A stretch of 49,153 nt of DNA from Bacteroidales bacterium (GCA_017469625.1 JAFUGA010000064.1:1-49153); one strand, 5' to 3'. Shown: positions 35,971-42,586, counted from the stretch's first letter. Notes: generated by a model not told the origin, from the sequence alone. A program made the numbers and translations.

Positions 35971-37046
35971 TGCTCATTCCTCCTTTCATCTGCTAAATAT
36001 CTTAAAGAATCTATACTAACAAATTCTCCGTTATATTCACAATAAAAATAATCCCAACCATTATTATTGATTCTATTTAAGAATCTGGCAGATACTTTAT
36101 GAATAGAATCCGTATAATCTTCGAAAGTTACGTATCCATTATCATTTAAAACAACTGTTTTCGTACGGTCCTTACTATAAAGTAATTGTCCTTTTCTAAG
36201 ATATTGCAGTGAAATCAATTCTTTTAATGATATTTTCGGAGGTTTTACATCTAACTTGTTTTCTGAATAAATATCTAATATGGTTTTTATATCTTCTATT
36301 CTTTGTTTTGCTACATTTATATACTTTTCTTCTTTCTCTATCCCAATATAATGTCTTCCCAATCTTTTAGCAATGGCACCTGTTGTTCCTGTTCCAAAAA
36401 ATGGGTCTAATATAATATCATCTTTCTTCGTGGAAGATATTATAACATTATAGAGTAGTTGTTCTGGTTTTTGCGTAGAGTGTATCTTCTTGCCAACTTC
36501 ATCTTTCAGACGTTCATTACCTATACAGATACCAATATTCCAAACACTTTTCATTTGTTTGTTGCCATTTAATGCTTTCATCGTTTTATAATTGAAACAA
36601 TATTTTGCACCTTTATTTTTAGAACACCAAATAAGTGTTTCGTGAGAATTTTGGAATCTTGTTCCTGCAAAATTGGGAACAGCATTAGGTTTTGACCAAA
36701 TAATATCATTTAATATCCATAATCCTAAATCTTGCATTATATATCCAAGTCTGAATATATTTTGAAAAGAACCTATTACCCAAATAGCACCGTCTTTTTT
36801 CAAAATTCTTTTACATTCACCTAACCACGATTTACAGAAGTTGTCATATTCCTGTAAACTTGAAAATTTATCCCAAACATCATCTACTCCGTTGAAATGC
36901 GTTCCGTCTGTCCGTAATAATTCACCTTCCGTTTGCATATTATACGGTGGGTCGGCAAATATTAAATCTATAGACTCCGATGGTATTGTTTTTAATACCT
37001 CAATACAATCACCTTTAATGATTATGTCTTTTTCTAAAATTGGCAT
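35967..37046 (-). CDS. Beta-class N6-adenine DNA methyltransferase, M.HinfI-like (GANTC)
   Basis: A 359-residue enzyme with motif order IV then I, as in the beta class: DPPYNMQTEGELLRTDG at residues 32-48 (catalytic DPPY), then GSFQNIFRLGYIMQDL, HSTQKPEQLLY and DPFFGTGTTGAIAKRLGRHY (SAM motif I). The C-terminal 90 residues match the extra domain of M.HinfI/CcrM, with SARFLNRINNNGWDYFY. From memory it is strikingly close to M.HinfI along its whole length, so GANTC recognition is likely. It protects DNA from the endonuclease encoded after it. The leader of its transcript is unusually structured. Confidence 0.9.
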   Translation of the reverse strand: MPILEKDIIIKGDCIEVLKTIPSESIDLIFADPPYNMQTEGELLRTDGTHFNGVDDVWDKFSSLQEYDNFCKSWLGECKRILKKDGAIWVIGSFQNIFRLGYIMQDLGLWILNDIIWSKPNAVPNFAGTRFQNSHETLIWCSKNKGAKYCFNYKTMKALNGNKQMKSVWNIGICIGNERLKDEVGKKIHSTQKPEQLLYNVIISSTKKDDIILDPFFGTGTTGAIAKRLGRHYIGIEKEEKYINVAKQRIEDIKTILDIYSENKLDVKPPKISLKELISLQYLRKGQLLYSKDRTKTVVLNDNGYVTFEDYTDSIHKVSARFLNRINNNGWDYFYCEYNGEFVSIDSLRYLADERRNEQ

Positions 37047-37076
37047 AACTTTTTATTTGTTTTTATGCGTTATGCC

Positions 37077-37164
37077 ATTCTCTAAAATATATTGCGAAGG
37101 CTATAAAATAAGCACGTGGATATTCACTTGCTTAATGTGTGGCCTTCGCAAAACCATAGAGAAT
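37077..37164 (-). ncRNA. Candidate structured leader RNA upstream of the methylase
   Basis: An 88-nt imperfect hairpin: ATTCTCT (37077-37083) with AGAGAAT (37158-37164), TTGCGAAGGC (37092-37101) with GCCTTCGCAA (37142-37151), and TAAGCACGTG (37109-37118) with CACTTGCTTA (37125-37134, one mismatch). It ends about 30 nt before the methylase start codon. There is no protein-coding explanation. Not a family I recognise; transcription is inferred from the upstream -7 box at 37332. Confidence 0.5.
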
Positions 37165-37241
37165 ACAAATAATTACCCACGTAAATGCAGGCGTTACTTT
37201 TGTCCGTATTCTCTATTATATGAAAGTTGCGAAGTTTCACA

Positions 37242-37298
37242 TTAAAATCTTGAACAAATAGCAAACGCTATTACTACTAAATTTATCAATTTCTTCAT
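37242..37298 (-). CDS. Possible 18-residue hydrophobic leader peptide
   Basis: ATG at 37298 opens the frame MKKLINLVVIAFAICSRF and a stop. It has basic ends and a hydrophobic middle, like a signal-peptide core or a small type I toxin. Its start codon lies in the loop of a hairpin (37287-37309) just after a promoter. It could be a leader peptide, a tiny toxin, or the remnant of a secreted protein. Coding is not proven. Confidence 0.3.
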   Translation of the reverse strand: MKKLINLVVIAFAICSRF

Positions 37299-37327
37299 AA
37301 AAGAAATTGGTCAAATCAACATTTGAC
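37287..37327 (-). promoter_or_regulatory. Two adjacent hairpins at the 5' end of the methylase transcript
   Basis: GTCAAAT-CAAC-ATTTGAC (37310-37327, 7-bp stem) abuts CAATTTCTT-loop-AAGAAATTG (37287-37309, 9-bp stem, 5-nt loop holding the peptide start codon). They begin 4 nt after the -7 box, so the RNA would start folded. Confidence 0.55.
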
Positions 37328-37331
37328 TCTG

Positions 37332-37339
37332 CAAAAGTA
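37332..37339 (-). promoter_or_regulatory. Putative -7 box of the HinfI-like RM operon
   Basis: Minus-strand TACTTTTG, about 285 nt before the methylase start codon. No nearer box is visible, so a long leader is expected. Confidence 0.5.
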
Positions 37340-37444
37340 AAACTTTTTCTTTTATTGACAAAAATAAAACTTTTATTTCTAAAAATAAACAATGTTTTGC
37401 ATAATAATGATAGTAAATATATAATCTAAACGAATAGTAAATTA

Positions 37445-37534
37445 CTTCAATATTTTGTGGGTGAATAATATTGATATATAAATAAAACAGTCCGTTACAA
37501 TCAAGTAACGGACTGTTTTTCGGTTAATAATCTT
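37445..37534. repeat. Direct repeat, copy 2, beyond the RM cassette
   Basis: It repeats 35021-35120 (nifJ 3' end, terminator hairpin, endonuclease 3' end). On the minus strand it still encodes ERLLTEKQSVT-stop, against DLLTEKQSVT-stop in the intact endonuclease, but no endonuclease body precedes it. Confidence 0.75.
37484..37520. terminator. Terminator hairpin, duplicate of the nifJ one
   Basis: AAAACAGTCCGTTAC (37484-37498), loop AATCAA, GTAACGGACTGTTTT (37505-37519), then T. No intact gene ends here on the plus strand, which fits a duplicated relic. Confidence 0.8.
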
Positions 37535-37583
37535 TCATCTATTTGATAAATTATAAAAAGACTGTGAAACTTTTGCTTATTTG

Positions 37584-37707
37584 TTTATCTGAGGTCTTCG
37601 GAATACCTATGCACTCAAACAAGTAAAGTTCACAGTTCAACACTGCGAACGTTTACCAACTTTACTTTTTAAGTGCTTTTATTCTGAGTTTCCGAAGTTC
37701 AGATAAA
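37584..37707 (-). ncRNA. Candidate structured RNA in the degenerate duplicate
   Basis: A 124-nt nested hairpin: TTTATCTGA (37584-37592) with TCAGATAAA (37699-37707), CTTCGGAA (37596-37603) with TTCCGAAG (37690-37697), GCACT (37611) with AGTGC (37672), AAGTAAAGTT (37621-37630) with AACTTTACTT (37658-37667), and an inner CAGT/ACTG. Orientation is inferred from the -7 box at 37762. It has the same position relative to promoter and terminator as the leader of the intact cassette. No known RNA family recognised. Confidence 0.5.
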
Positions 37708-37735
37708 TAAAAGATAAGTTGTAACGTCTTTATAT

Positions 37736-37769
37736 CAAATCAAAACTATTTTTGATTTGTGCAAAAATA
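37736..37769 (-). promoter_or_regulatory. -7 box and start-site hairpin of the degenerate duplicate
   Basis: Minus-strand TATTTTTG (37762-37769) followed after 2 nt by a 10-bp hairpin, CAAATCAAAA (37736-37745) with TTTTGATTTG (37750-37759). This matches the box-then-hairpin order at 37310-37339. Confidence 0.5.
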
Positions 37770-37799
37770 CAAAATTATTTTTATACACCGATTTATATA

Positions 37800-37828
37800 A
37801 TTACTTCAAGGTATTGTAGGTGAATATC
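37800..37828. repeat. Direct repeat, copy 3 (short)
   Basis: ATTACTTCAA, then TATTGTAGGTGAATA, against ATTACTTCAA, then TTTTGTGGGTGAATA at 37441-37467. It corresponds to the nifJ-end part of the repeat only. Confidence 0.5.
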
Positions 37829-37865
37829 CTGTAAGTTTATTTCACCTTATCAAAATACTTCAAAA

Positions 37866-37951
37866 ATTAAAACAAAGTTTTACTCTCACGAAACAAAGAA
37901 AGAATTTTCTAAAACAAAGAGATAGAATTCTAAAACAAAGTTTCGCAAAAG
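37866..37951. repeat. Modular intergenic AT-rich repeat, locus C
   Basis: Units AATTAAAACAAAGTTTTAC, CGAAACAAAGAAAGAA, TTCTAAAACAAAGAGATAGAA and TTCTAAAACAAAGTTTCG follow one another in one orientation. It lies just after the stop codon (minus strand) of the Toprim-like gene. Closest to locus A. Confidence 0.75.
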
Positions 37952-37969
37952 GGGGAAGTAAATCACACT

Positions 37970-38713
37970 CTATTTAAAGTATTCGTAAAGAAATAATGGA
38001 AATGAGTTTAAGATAGATACCACACAAAGTGGAGTATTTACATATTTTTCAATTTGATTATTAAAAATCCTTAATTGCTCTATACTTTGTTTGTTTTCAG
38101 GTATTTCATTTATTCCATTACATATATAATTGGCTTTGGAAATATTTTGTTCTTTCAAATATTTCCAATTATTTATTATAGTCTCATTATCTTTTTCTTT
38201 CAATACCAAAAAATCCAAAGATTTATAATCAGAAAAATTATGTGTCAATTTTTTAAATTGATTACAATTTTTTCGTTCTAATGTATATCTCCAATAATTG
38301 TCATCTGGCAATTGTTTTGTATATCTAATAGATTCTACCATTGGATAATTTATATACAACTTACCATTATCTGTTTCGTTGTCAAAATAGTTTAACAACT
38401 CTTTTATTTGAATATTCATTTGTTCTAATGACAAGAATTTATTATGAAAATCGTAATCAAAGAATAGAAATACTTGCGAATAATCCGATGTTTTTGAATT
38501 TTGCGAAAACGGAGAATCATCTTTATTTTTATACAAATCTTTCAACATAGGTACCAAATCTTCGTTTGTTTCTTTCATTTGTCTATACAATTCATAAATA
38601 TTATTACCAAAAGAACAAACAATACAATTATTTTCTCTTGGAAAAAATAATTTATTCAATGAATCAAAAATAAGAGGTTCTCTTTTCTCTCCTTCAAAAA
38701 CAAATAAAATCAT
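37970..38713 (-). CDS. Toprim-like partner protein of a two-gene ATPase defence module
   Basis: A 247-residue soluble protein, overlapping the ATPase gene by 4 nt. It begins LFVFEGEKREPLIFDSL, with the EGE/K arrangement of Toprim-like nucleases and RloB proteins. Later it has VFLFFDYDFHNKF (a DxD) and YINYPMVESIR. These fit an OLD-type nuclease domain on its own chain. Pairs of this kind include AbiLi/AbiLii and RloA/RloB, reported as phage-abortive systems. Which of these it belongs to cannot be settled here; nuclease activity is inferred. Confidence 0.6.
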   Translation of the reverse strand: MILFVFEGEKREPLIFDSLNKLFFPRENNCIVCSFGNNIYELYRQMKETNEDLVPMLKDLYKNKDDSPFSQNSKTSDYSQVFLFFDYDFHNKFLSLEQMNIQIKELLNYFDNETDNGKLYINYPMVESIRYTKQLPDDNYWRYTLERKNCNQFKKLTHNFSDYKSLDFLVLKEKDNETIINNWKYLKEQNISKANYICNGINEIPENKQSIEQLRIFNNQIEKYVNTPLCVVSILNSFPLFLYEYFK

Positions 38714-39810
38714 AGTTGAAATGTGTTACCTCTATATAATTTCTCTATATTATGACCAAACTTTAAGTCTTTATCTGTGCAGTTATTCAACGATTTAATT
38801 TTATTATCATTTATTATAAAATTACAATCAGGACGCAATAAATCATTAGTCATTAAATATGTATTATGAGAGGATAAAAATACTTGACAATTTAAAGAAA
38901 ATAAATATTTACAAACAGTATATGATAATTCAAAATGATAGTAAGCATCAAACTCATCTATAAAAACAAATGAACTATCATTCATTCGTTTTATCCAAAA
39001 ATAAAGCAGTCTTAAGGAAGACGTTCCTGTTGAAATTATATAGTCAAACTGAATCTTATTTCCGTTATAATTGCAAAACAAATAGTGGTCTGCTGGATTA
39101 GGCTCTATGAAATCAAACTTTTGATTACTTATTTGGTAAAGAAAATCAGAAAAATCCTTAACTAAATTATTCTTAATGATATACTCATCTAATAAAGCAT
39201 TTCCAGATAATTCTAATCCAATAAACTCTCTTACTTCCAAATTTCTAAACCAAAGCATTGAATTAGCAAAAGTTTGCAATTTAATTAAAGGGTTCTCTTT
39301 CTGTAAAGGAAACGATGTTAATAGAAAATTTACAACAGAAATATTATTAACATTATGTTTAAAATTTTCTTTCAATCCATCTTCCATTGGAAATTCTTCC
39401 GCTATAAAAAAATAATCAGGTTTGCGTTCAAAGATTTGTTTATTATTAACTACAAGTTTTTCTTGTAGCAATACTCCTGTAGCATTTTTTGAATAAGAAT
39501 AAAAAAGGACATCTTCATCAAACTTAAATGTATATTCAAAATCTACAGATTCAGATAATCTATTAGCATTTATAAAATTTACATAATAATCTGTTTTTTT
39601 CCATGTATGTGAAAGATGATACACTATATCAAACAATGCTAATGAAAAATTAGATTTTCCAGAGCCATTTGGTCCATAGATAATTCCGTTTTTTATGATT
39701 TCGTCTCTTATAACAAACTCATTAAAATCATAAGAAGCATGTTTGGATAAATCTATCTCTATTCTATCTTTAAACCCTCTATAATTTTTTACTGCAAATT
39801 TTACTAACAT
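38710..39810 (-). CDS. ABC/AAA-type ATPase of a two-gene abortive-infection-like module
   Basis: A 366-residue ATPase of the SMC/OLD-like group. The N-terminal NYRGFKDRIEIDLS is followed by Walker A GPNGSGKS at residues 46-53. Walker B FVFIDEFDAYYHFEL lies near 280-294 and a histidine switch in VFLSSHNTYLM near 312. The pattern is that of AAA_15/AAA_21 proteins in phage defence (AbiLi, RloA, PtuA, GajA relatives). No nuclease domain is fused to it; the next gene supplies a Toprim-like one. The start codon sits within a hairpin just after the promoter. Confidence 0.75.
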   Translation of the reverse strand: MLVKFAVKNYRGFKDRIEIDLSKHASYDFNEFVIRDEIIKNGIIYGPNGSGKSNFSLALFDIVYHLSHTWKKTDYYVNFINANRLSESVDFEYTFKFDEDVLFYSYSKNATGVLLQEKLVVNNKQIFERKPDYFFIAEEFPMEDGLKENFKHNVNNISVVNFLLTSFPLQKENPLIKLQTFANSMLWFRNLEVREFIGLELSGNALLDEYIIKNNLVKDFSDFLYQISNQKFDFIEPNPADHYLFCNYNGNKIQFDYIISTGTSSLRLLYFWIKRMNDSSFVFIDEFDAYYHFELSYTVCKYLFSLNCQVFLSSHNTYLMTNDLLRPDCNFIINDNKIKSLNNCTDKDLKFGHNIEKLYRGNTFQL

Positions 39811-39838
39811 AAGTTTATTTATTTATGTTGCAAATATA
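39806..39838 (-). promoter_or_regulatory. ATPase promoter with start codon in a hairpin
   Basis: Minus-strand TATATTTG at 39831-39838. AACATAA (39806-39812) pairs with TTATGTT (39823-39829), and the ATPase start codon (39808-39810) is within that stem. The leader would be very short. Confidence 0.45.
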
Positions 39839-39864
39839 CATAAAATAATTTATCTACTAAAATC

Positions 39865-40079
39865 TTACTCCTTTACCTTTTCCCATGTTAATGCTTTATT
39901 GGGGCATTTATCTATAACGTTGATAATTTCTTCGGTAGTGGCTCCATAAGGTTTTACCCATGGGCGTTCTTGGGGTTTGAAAACAGAGGGAGTTCTTTCC
40001 AACAAGTTTTTGCACCTACACATAATTCACTATCCCAATGGATAATTATTTCATCGTTAGTATAATCTCTTTTTGCCAT
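39865..40079 (-). pseudogene. Frameshifted 4Fe-4S mono-cluster protein (Fer4_19 / YjdI-like)
   Basis: ATG 40077-40079 opens a frame of about 30 residues, AKRDYTNDEIIIHWDSELC and then a WKELP stretch. A one-base loss near 39984-39990 follows. The other frame continues VFKPQERPWVKPYGATTEE, then NVIDKCPNKALTWEKVKE to TAA at 39865. Joined, it is a typical divergent ferredoxin of about 72 residues with Cys in ELC, TCW and KCP. A promoter-like box (TAACTTTG, 40110-40117) is still present, so decay is recent, or the base is a sequencing error. Confidence 0.75.
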
Positions 40080-40109
40080 AATATTTATAATTTTCTTTGT
40101 TTATCATTG

Positions 40110-40117
40110 CAAAGTTA
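40110..40117 (-). promoter_or_regulatory. -7 box of the broken ferredoxin-like gene
   Basis: Minus-strand TAACTTTG with TTG about 19 nt upstream (40137-40139), 31 nt before the start codon. Confidence 0.5.
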
Positions 40118-40160
40118 TGATTTTTTCACTTTCCTACAATACGTTAATAAAAAATTATTG

Positions 40161-40168
40161 TACTTTTG
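40161..40168 (+). promoter_or_regulatory. -7 box of the DUF4160/DUF2442 pair
   Basis: TACTTTTG, 20 nt before the ATG at 40188. Confidence 0.5.
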
Positions 40169-40187
40169 CAAAAAAATATAAAACAGT

Positions 40188-40445
40188 ATGCCAGAAATAA
40201 GTAGATTTTATGGAATAATTATTTATATGTATATCAGTGAACATAACCCTCCACACTTTCATGTTTGGTATGAGAATTATAAAGCTGAAATTACAATTGA
40301 AGATGGAATTATCACAGGAACTCTACCAAGACGTGCATTAAATTTGGTTTATGAGTGGTTAGATTTGCATAAAGAAGAACTAATGAAAAATTGGAATAAG
40401 TTAAGTAATTTTGAAAAACCTGACAAAATAAAACCGTTGCCATAA
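40188..40445 (+). CDS. DUF4160 family protein
   Basis: An 85-residue protein with the DUF4160 pattern: MPEISRFYGIIIYMY, EHNPPHFHVWYENYKAEI, GTLPRRALNLVYEWLDLHKEEL. Its stop overlaps the start of the DUF2442 gene by one base. DUF4160-DUF2442 pairs are often annotated as possible toxin-antitoxin systems, but the function is not settled. A broken paralogue lies at 48148-48386. Confidence 0.8.
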   Translation: MPEISRFYGIIIYMYISEHNPPHFHVWYENYKAEITIEDGIITGTLPRRALNLVYEWLDLHKEELMKNWNKLSNFEKPDKIKPLP

Positions 40446-40681
40446 TGAAAGAATTACTTACAATAGATAAAGCAGATTATCTTTGCGATTATAAGATAAA
40501 AGTTGTGTTTAACAACGGAGAAGATAAGGTTTTAGATTTTGCTCCGATTGTTAGCAATGCGAAAGGTATTTGTCTTAAATTGAAAGATATAAATTATTTT
40601 AAATCTTTCCGTTTGGACCCTTTTACTATAGATTGGAACAATGAAATAGGTTTTGCCCCAGAGTTTCTATATAATTTATAA
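40445..40681 (+). CDS. DUF2442 family protein
   Basis: A 78-residue protein with the DUF2442 pattern: KADYLCDYKIKVVFNNGEDKVLDF, then YFKSFRLDPFTIDWNNEIGFAPEFLY. Translationally coupled to the DUF4160 gene. In the proposed pairing one acts as toxin and the other as antitoxin; the sequence does not say which. Confidence 0.8.
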   Translation: MKELLTIDKADYLCDYKIKVVFNNGEDKVLDFAPIVSNAKGICLKLKDINYFKSFRLDPFTIDWNNEIGFAPEFLYNL

Positions 40682-40688
40682 TTATAAT

Positions 40689-41675
40689 ATGAAAAATATT
40701 AAATTTTTACTTGCAATAACAGTGATTATTTGTTTCTGTGCTTGTGGAGGAAAACAAACAAATATAAATAATAAAATAACAAGTGAATCTTCTACAGAAA
40801 AAAATTTTGGTGAGAGTATATTCTCCAATAATCCCGAAGAATTTATTGTTAATAATGACGAAATAGCAGATACTATTTTGAAAAGTATTTTTGATTATAA
40901 TTACTCCATTGATGTAGCATTTCCAAAAGATTATAAACAACAAGTAGTATGGTACAATGAGCGAAAAGATAAGACTATTAAATTCTTTAATGATATATAC
41001 CCTAACACAAAGTATACTACTCAAAAGAAAATAGATATAATATTCAATGCAATTAAAGCATATATAAGGGTAGACAAAGATAATTACAGTTCATGCATTG
41101 ATGAAAATATAATAACAATGTATCTTTTGTGTTATGATATTGTAAATATGGAAATGAATATAATAGATAAATATGACACCTTATTTTCTTCTGAAGTTGC
41201 ATATTTTGAAAATTTATGCAATCATATTTGTGAATTTGTAACAATGGAATATAAATATATTTATTATGGTGGTTCATTTGCACCACTTGGAATAACTGCA
41301 TCAAAAGTTCAGGCTCGAGATATAAGATTGAATGATTTAAAAATGGTATATGATGCATATAAAAACAACAACAGTGAGTATAATCCATATATTGATGATG
41401 TTAAAAAAAGATTTTTAAGTATGTTAGATAAAAGAGAACATGTTGTAACTGATTGGATAGGAATAGTAAAACAAACTGATGAGTATAACAGATTTACGGA
41501 AAATGATGAAAAAGAAGCGTTAAAACGAATTAAGAAAGAAAAAACTCTATTAGTTCAATCATTTAATAAATGGCTGGATAAAAGAATAACCTATATGGAT
41601 AATTATCCTAAAATATCGAATGCAACAATAAGAACTATCAATAACTTTTACGACCTAATAGACCCTATAGAATAA
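40689..41675 (+). CDS. Lipoprotein of unknown function
   Basis: It has 328 residues when started at 40689, which gives a lipoprotein signal with lipobox FCAC and lipidated Cys19, followed by GGKQTN. A longer frame would overlap the DUF2442 gene. The mature part is mostly helical-looking and rich in tyrosine and charged residues. I do not recognise a family. It starts 7 nt after the DUF2442 stop and so may be cotranscribed. A hairpin terminator follows. Confidence 0.6.
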   Translation: MKNIKFLLAITVIICFCACGGKQTNINNKITSESSTEKNFGESIFSNNPEEFIVNNDEIADTILKSIFDYNYSIDVAFPKDYKQQVVWYNERKDKTIKFFNDIYPNTKYTTQKKIDIIFNAIKAYIRVDKDNYSSCIDENIITMYLLCYDIVNMEMNIIDKYDTLFSSEVAYFENLCNHICEFVTMEYKYIYYGGSFAPLGITASKVQARDIRLNDLKMVYDAYKNNNSEYNPYIDDVKKRFLSMLDKREHVVTDWIGIVKQTDEYNRFTENDEKEALKRIKKEKTLLVQSFNKWLDKRITYMDNYPKISNATIRTINNFYDLIDPIE

Positions 41676-41677
41676 AC

Positions 41678-41717
41678 TAAAACAAGTCCGCTACTTAATT
41701 GTAAGGGACTTGTTTTA
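41678..41717. terminator. Bidirectional terminator between lipoprotein and second HigBA
   Basis: TAAAACAAGTCC (41678-41689) pairs with GGACTTGTTTTA (41706-41717); TAC and GTA pair inside after two mismatches, loop TTAATT. A diverged member of the GTCCGTTAC hairpin family. Confidence 0.75.
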
Positions 41718-41734
41718 CACTTCATCATTTAGAT

Positions 41735-42157
41735 TTATTTTTTCAAAACGATATTATTTTGTTTTTGAAGTTGAGAAATAAATGCAATAAGAGTATTGTT
41801 CATATTCTCCACTTGTTTTTGCAACTTGATAATATCGGACAATGGCATAACAATAGGTTCTTTCTCTTTATTTTTCTCTCTTTCCCTCTCCCTTATCAAT
41901 CGTAAATCTTCATAATAACCTGCCTGCAACCTCAACCAAAGATCTGCATCTATTCCAAGTATTTGTTCCAATTTCTCTGCCAAATCCTTGTTTATATCCC
42001 TTCGTCCATGAATGACAGCTGATAAATTACTTTGAGCAACACCTATCTGTTTTGCAAAATCCTTCTGTTTTATTCCTCTTGCTTCCAATTCGTCAGCGAT
42101 AATCCCTCCGGGATGTACTGCCATAAACGGCACAATTCTTTTATTTTTTGTTTCCAT
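41735..42157 (-). CDS. higA: HigA-like antitoxin, second pair
   Basis: A 140-residue protein with an XRE helix-turn-helix: HPGGIIADELEARGIKQKDF, then GVAQSNLSAVIHGRRDINKDLAEKLEQIL. It is homologous to the antitoxin at 30406-30834, most strongly in the first 80 residues; the C-terminal arms differ, as expected if they determine toxin pairing. It starts 17 nt inside the toxin gene. Confidence 0.87.
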   Translation of the reverse strand: METKNKRIVPFMAVHPGGIIADELEARGIKQKDFAKQIGVAQSNLSAVIHGRRDINKDLAEKLEQILGIDADLWLRLQAGYYEDLRLIREREREKNKEKEPIVMPLSDIIKLQKQVENMNNTLIAFISQLQKQNNIVLKK

Positions 42158-42467
42158 AGTGAGTTTTATCTATTTCTAAAAGTTTAACCGTTATTTTATC
42201 TTCATCTTCTATAAATAATAATCTTTCTATTCTTTGATTACCAAACGGACGCACAGAACTAAGTCCTGTATATGTATGTTTTAATTTTTCATAATGTAAG
42301 TAACTATTAGTGGCAACTTCCTTTATATTTAAAGAATGTATAAAAACGTTATAGGTGCGTATTAACTTTGTAATTAAAACTTTATCTCTTGCAATATCTT
42401 TGTACTTTCTGTTGCTTCCTGTTTCTATTAGTTCTTTTAAATCTTTATCTTCAAATATTACAATCAT
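42141..42467 (-). CDS. higB: HigB-like toxin, second pair
   Basis: A 108-residue protein from the start at 42467, giving the same N-terminus (MIVIFEDKDLKELI) and length as the toxin at 30096-30422. A longer frame to 42524 would run back through the promoter. The SYLHYEKLKH, SSVRPFGNQRIERLLF and THYGNKK segments are shared. Divergent from the restriction gene at 42614. Confidence 0.87.
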   Translation of the reverse strand: MIVIFEDKDLKELIETGSNRKYKDIARDKVLITKLIRTYNVFIHSLNIKEVATNSYLHYEKLKHTYTGLSSVRPFGNQRIERLLFIEDEDKITVKLLEIDKTHYGNKK

Positions 42468-42494
42468 AAAAATAAACTTATTAGTTCCATTTTG

Positions 42495-42551
42495 CAAAAT
42501 TATAAAATTTATCAATATTTGCAAAATATTTTGATATATTTATTGATAAAT
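42495..42551 (-). promoter_or_regulatory. Promoter and inverted repeat between HigBA and the second RM system
   Basis: Minus-strand TAATTTTG (42495-42502) with TTG at 42522-42524. ATTTATCAATA (42507-42517) and TATTGATAAAT (42541-42551) form a perfect 11-bp inverted repeat overlapping this promoter. It is a candidate antitoxin operator that could also affect the divergent RM promoter. Confidence 0.5.
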
Positions 42552-42586
42552 ATAATAATATATGTATTGCAAATGAATTTATTTTG

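Noticed and set aside
36841-37245. Plus-strand open frame of 134 codons
   Set aside because: It runs antisense to the methylase start and through the leader hairpins; no family pattern and no ribosome site.
37047-37770. Retron msr-msd, suggested by long hairpins
   Set aside because: No reverse transcriptase gene is in the window, and the hairpins lack the flanking inverted a1/a2 arrangement.
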